Shown here: in pieces, positions 62,506 through 64,000 of the stretch
Layout of the letters: every line of letters starts with the position of its first letter
Position numbering within the stretch: position 1 is the first letter of the stretch
NCBI RefSeq assembly: GCF_000758165.1
Contig: NZ_JNUP01000069.1
Location: forward strand, 1-64,000
DNA length: 64,000 nucleotides
Reading direction: 5' to 3'
Source of the DNA: Spirochaeta lutea
GTDB lineage: Bacteria > Spirochaetota > Spirochaetia > DSM-27196 > Salinispiraceae
Position numbers and translations under genes: made by a program
The notes under the pieces: model-generated
Told to the model about the DNA's origin: nothing
Seen by the model: only the letters and a program-made list of their open reading frames with translations
Database searches by the model: none

Positions 62506-63392
62506 TGATCCTCCACGAGTAGTACTTGTAGGTAGTAAGGTCCGGCTTGTCCACCAGCAACATGCTGTGCCGTACTTTTCATTCTCTCCGGCGCAGCGAC
62601 CCCCTCCCCGAAGAGAACCAGCTCGGAAGAAGAAGGGGTGCGGGAGGGGCGGGCATTGAAATCACCCTCAGATATGTGACGAAAGCCCAGGCCGTGGCGG
62701 CCGGCGGTATGCTCGACGATAAAATCCAGGTCGCTGGGGCCCACCAGGGTTATGCTGCGGCGACCCCGATGTTTGGCGTCCAGGGCCAGGTTGTCGATGG
62801 TTTGTTTCCAGCGGACCACGCTGCCGATGGTGCGGCGCAGGTAGCGGTAGCTGCGCTTGGCCACCTCCCGGGTACCCTCGGGGGTCAGGCTGTAGGCCAG
62901 GTTGCGGCCGTTTACCTTGTGCATTACCAGCCAGCCCTTGTGCACCAGGCGTTTGATGATGCTGTTGGTCATGCCCAGGCTGATGCCCAGTACCGCAGCC
63001 AGGTCGCGCTGGCGCAGCTGGTCGGCTTTTTGGGCCTGAATGGTCTGAATACTCTGCAGGGCCTGGTACTCTAAATCGGCCTCGTGCTGCTGAGCCTGGG
63101 AGGGTTCGGTGGGACTGGTTTGCTGCTCCGGTGGGTTGTCCCGGGAATCTTGATCGGCCTTTGAGGCTTCTGTAGGCCCTTTGGTCGGCTCGTGACTATG
63201 TTCTTTTGGCTCCAGGCCGGTACCTTGTTGGCCCTGGCTTTTGGATGGCATTCCCCGGTTTGTTTTCGGCTGCGTCCTACTGGCTCCCGGCTGCTCCTTG
63301 CCTTGGTTTCCAGGGGGCTGACCGTGGAGAGGTGGTGTATTGAATTGGTCTGGTTTGGGGTTCCCGGGGGAAGGCCCTTTTTTTTCTGCCAT
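62502..63392 (-). CDS. MarR-like winged-helix regulator leading the EPS operon
   Basis: About 296 residues. The first 110 are a disordered Pro/Gln/Thr/Lys-rich tail (MAEKKGPSPGNPKPDQF...). Residues about 115-200 form a winged helix: EYQALQSIQTIQAQKADQLRQRDLAAVLGISLGMTNSIIKRLVHKGW and a wing VNGRNLAYSLTPEG, like the EPS-associated MarR-family regulators. The last 90 residues contain LALDAKHRGRRSITLVGPSDLDFIV, which looks like a small Rossmann-type segment. ATG 63392 is used because the longer frame (to 63488) runs through the palindromic repeat. It is first in the operon and overlaps the dehydratase gene, so it probably autoregulates the locus; this is an inference. Confidence 0.75.
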   Translation of the reverse strand: MAEKKGPSPGNPKPDQFNTPPLHGQPPGNQGKEQPGASRTQPKTNRGMPSKSQGQQGTGLEPKEHSHEPTKGPTEASKADQDSRDNPPEQQTSPTEPSQAQQHEADLEYQALQSIQTIQAQKADQLRQRDLAAVLGISLGMTNSIIKRLVHKGWLVMHKVNGRNLAYSLTPEGTREVAKRSYRYLRRTIGSVVRWKQTIDNLALDAKHRGRRSITLVGPSDLDFIVEHTAGRHGLGFRHISEGDFNARPSRTPSSSELVLFGEGVAAPERMKSTAQHVAGGQAGPYYLQVLLVEDQ

Positions 63393-63405
63393 GGCTTTTA
63401 TTTCA

Positions 63406-63512
63406 TAGTGCGCAAAAGGTTGTAAACGACACCAGATATAGCGGTGCAACCAATGATTCCACTCATGGGTGGTGTCGCCGGGGTGCAATGTTACAACCTT
63501 TTTTGCGCACTA
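63406..63512 (+). repeat. Dispersed palindromic repeat, copy 4 (107 bp)
   Basis: Starts TAGTGCGCAAAAGGTTGTAA and ends with AACCTTTTTTGCGCACTA; contains GACACCAGATATAGC, and GGTGTCGCC pairing with it. It lies 13 bp upstream of the regulator start, filling the 5' leader of the EPS operon. Aligned with the reversed copy 1 it agrees at most positions. Confidence 0.88.
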
Positions 63513-64000
63513 TAGGATCGTTATGCTGATTTCGTTCCAGATCCACCGTACCTGGGATCATCTTCGTCCCTAGTATCGTCCCGGAAGACGCGGCTCCGCC
63601 CATTCCCGGGCTTGAAGACAAGCCGGTAGGATCCTGGTTGGTAGTCCTGTCCGGAGGCGGCCGAAACACGCTCACCGGGCTGGGGCGGAAGGCCTCCGCC
63701 TCTGTGGTGCCGGAGATCCCGGGGCCGGTCTGGTACATGCGGCCGTGGGTTTGGACTCCGGTATTTGTTCGATAATTGAACAATATCCCGGGTTGCCCGG
63801 GCTGTCAAAGCAATACGGCTTCGGCGGACCCGGCTTCGGAGGCATAGATGGCTGCCCCGCCTTCGGCACTTCTTTGAAGTGTATACTTTTGTGGTCAGGG
63901 CTGTGGTTGGTCATGATGGATAGAGAGCAGGTTATCGAAAGTACATACGGTCATCCTACATAAAAACCGCTTGTACGGCACGCCGTCAATTGGCGTGGAG
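63513..64000. other. GC-rich region upstream of the EPS operon, no clear gene
   Basis: 488 bp. Several overlapping frames are open on the minus strand, but their compositions (Arg/Pro/Gly-rich) and mutual overlap suggest GC-driven artefacts. A small hairpin CACTTC/GAAGTG with a TATACT box lies near 63869-63888. A gene continuing beyond the window cannot be excluded. The EPS operon promoter should be here or within the repeat; I could not place it. Confidence 0.4.

Noticed and set aside
63393-63488. N-terminal extension of the EPS regulator frame
   Set aside because: It is translated repeat sequence; the ATG at 63392 starts the protein-like part.
63521-63914. Small minus-strand genes upstream of the EPS operon
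   Set aside because: Three overlapping frames with Arg/Pro/Gly-rich content, no ribosome site and no recognisable domain.
63393-64000. ops/JUMPstart element for RfaH-type antitermination at the EPS operon head
   Set aside because: No GGCGGTAGCGTG-like sequence is present.
1-64000. CRISPR arrays, rRNA, tRNA, prophage or intact transposase genes
   Set aside because: No regularly spaced repeats, tRNA cloverleaf with conserved TTCRA arm, or transposase/integrase motifs were recognised by eye.

Overview
The window is most likely chromosomal DNA of a free-living, fairly GC-rich spirochaete (Spirochaetaceae). Support: a 548-aa protein resembling the spirochaete DUF5312 family, several secreted beta-barrel proteins and lipoproteins, an FHA-GGDEF protein, and an HU-like/DUF4469 DNA-binding protein. 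This is inference from protein content; no rRNA, tRNA or CRISPR array was seen.

Region 1 (1-8.4 kb) holds the DUF5312-like gene, diverging from a metabolic cluster (class I aminotransferase, solute-binding lipoprotein, unknown protein, fumarylacetoacetate-hydrolase-family enzyme), then a small zinc-ribbon protein between two copies of a dispersed palindromic repeat, and a DUF1295 membrane protein. Region 2 (8.4-30 kb) is mostly cell envelope: a FadL/PorV-like barrel and a lipoprotein, a five-SLBB polysaccharide export protein, an FHA-GGDEF cyclase, a large barrel, a tandem P-II-like protein overlapping a duplicated DUF1538 membrane protein, two Wzi-like outer membrane proteins, a membrane-anchored HTH protein, an HU/DUF4469 protein, a DUF72 protein and an Rpn-family nuclease.

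Region 3 (30.6-63.4 kb) is one nearly unbroken minus-strand exopolysaccharide/O-antigen locus of about 33 kb, read from a MarR-like winged-helix gene at 63.4 kb down to wecA at 31 kb. It encodes routes to a UDP-4-amino-6-deoxy-GlcNAc sugar (probably diNAcBac-like), UDP-ManNAc3NAcA (a complete WbpA/B/E/D/I set), GDP-L-fucose, UDP-glucuronate and dTDP-L-rhamnose. It also has seven glycosyltransferases or candidates, two Wzy-like polymerases, one Wzx, one Wzz and two initiating transferases (WcaJ/WbaP type and WecA type). Base composition drops sharply in 35.7-40.87 kb, and the border falls inside wzz, marking an exchanged cassette.

Most notable: (i) the Rpn gene carries a well-formed internal ribosome site and start for a separate C-terminal protein, as known for the E. 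coli RpnL/RpnS toxin-antitoxin genes-within-genes, and a second, diverged copy of only that C-terminal gene lies 1,215 bp away behind wecA in an ungapped 407-bp duplication; (ii) a family of about 105-bp palindromic repeats (four full copies, one partial) with a conserved inner motif; (iii) an ACCAANNTTGGT palindrome in three intergenic regions next to envelope-polysaccharide genes; (iv) the P-II-like/DUF1538 pair; (v) several 5' leader structures.
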